From Candidatus Heimdallarchaeota archaeon (GTDB lineage Archaea > Asgardarchaeota > Heimdallarchaeia > JABLTI01), in the NCBI GenBank assembly GCA_030671945.1, contig DAOVHJ010000196.1:1-5391 (forward strand): a stretch of DNA of 5,391 nt, read 5' to 3'. This document shows positions 5,181-5,391 of the stretch, piece after piece (the first letter of the stretch is position 1; each line of letters begins with the position of its first letter). The position numbers and the translations under genes are program-made. The notes under the pieces are model-generated. The model searched no databases and was not told where the DNA came from. It saw only the letters and a program-made list of their open reading frames with translations.

Positions 5181-5208
5181 TTCTTTACTTTTCTTTTTTT
5201 CAAGAAAA
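5181..5208 (+). terminator. Probable U-tract terminator of the 4569 gene
   Basis: A T-rich run (TTCTTTACTTTTCTTTTTTT, 5181-5200) starts 4 nt after the stop codon, typical of archaeal U-tract termination. A weak A/T stem, TTTTCTT (5189-5195) with AAGAAAA (5202-5208), overlaps it but has little GC and may be chance. It differs from the GC-containing stems behind the two minus-strand exported-protein genes. Confidence 0.5.
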
Positions 5209-5280
5209 TTTATCATTACAAAGAAGAATTGTATCTTTTAGGTTCTAATAGATTTAAGATAAATAATTGGGGAAATGCTC

Positions 5281-5391
5281 ATGTTAGCTGGGAAGAATAA
5301 AGAGCTTCAAAAAATAATTAATTTGAAAAATAAAGGTAAATTCTCAGAAGCTTCAGAGAAACTAACTGAGTTTGAAAAGAAAAATCATAAA
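5281..5391 (+). CDS. Probable tetratricopeptide-repeat protein, N-terminal fragment (truncated by window edge)
   Basis: The frame is open from an in-frame TAA at 5260-5262 to the right edge. ATG 5281 is chosen because GGGGA at 5269-5273 then lies at a Shine-Dalgarno-like distance (about 8 nt); an in-frame ATG at 5275 would sit only 2 nt from it. The visible 37 residues include KNKGKFSEASEKLTEFEKK at 18-36, which has the helix A/helix B pattern of a TPR unit (G-K/Y-F-x-E-A followed by a Leu/Phe-spaced second helix). It lacks a signal peptide so far. The Lys/Glu-rich style resembles large TPR proteins common in Asgard archaea, but only one partial unit is visible. Upstream TATA candidates (TTTTAG near 5237, TTTAAG near 5254) are weak. 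Confidence 0.55.
   Translation, partial: MLAGKNKELQKIINLKNKGKFSEASEKLTEFEKKNHK

Overview
The window looks like a piece of an AT-rich archaeal genome, most likely an Asgard-type (Lokiarchaeia/Thorarchaeia-like) lineage. The archaeal call rests on TATA boxes (TTTATAA-like) centred roughly 35-55 nt upstream of start codons, a BRE+TATA-like element (CGAAACG then CTTTTAAGTA) in front of the rightward gene, and U-tract terminators. The Asgard suggestion rests on the gene mix: a signal-peptide plus C-terminal-anchor SBBP propeller protein, a BNR-like secreted repeat protein and a Lys/Glu-rich TPR-like protein. It is an inference from gene style, not proven.

Layout. The left four genes are on the minus strand: (i) 1-516, the N-terminal 172 codons of a secreted protein with 58-residue beta-propeller-type repeats, running off the left edge; (ii) 631-1326, a small intracellular alpha/beta hydrolase; (iii) 1450-3657, a 735-residue surface protein with signal peptide, DUF7948-like N-domain, seven SBBP repeats and a C-terminal membrane anchor; (iv) 3837-4448, a 203-residue secreted protein of unknown family. 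On the plus strand, diverging from (iv), 4569-5177 encodes a 202-residue protein with an AT-hook-like GGRPRK motif and a bZIP-like basic/coiled-coil N-terminus. At the right edge 5281-5391 starts a probable TPR protein. No RNA genes, CRISPR arrays, insertion sequences or origins were seen. All intergenic gaps are under 200 bases and hold promoters and terminators.

Main observation. The promoter/leader regions of genes (iii) and (iv) are near-copies of each other: 38 of 43 bases match, both are exactly 20 bases from the start codon, and both end in a strong Shine-Dalgarno sequence. The shared block contains a TATA box followed by two TTGTNACAA-type boxes 13 bp apart, overlapping the expected transcription start. 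In front of gene (iv) another arm on the far side of the TATA box makes a 29-bp palindrome (GTTACAAAA/TTTTGTAAC) inside the divergent promoter shared with the putative DNA-binding protein gene. The simplest reading is a small regulon: two exported proteins controlled by the same factor, with the AT-hook/bZIP-like protein as the leading but untested candidate. Both exported-protein genes also end in similar hairpin plus U-tract terminators.
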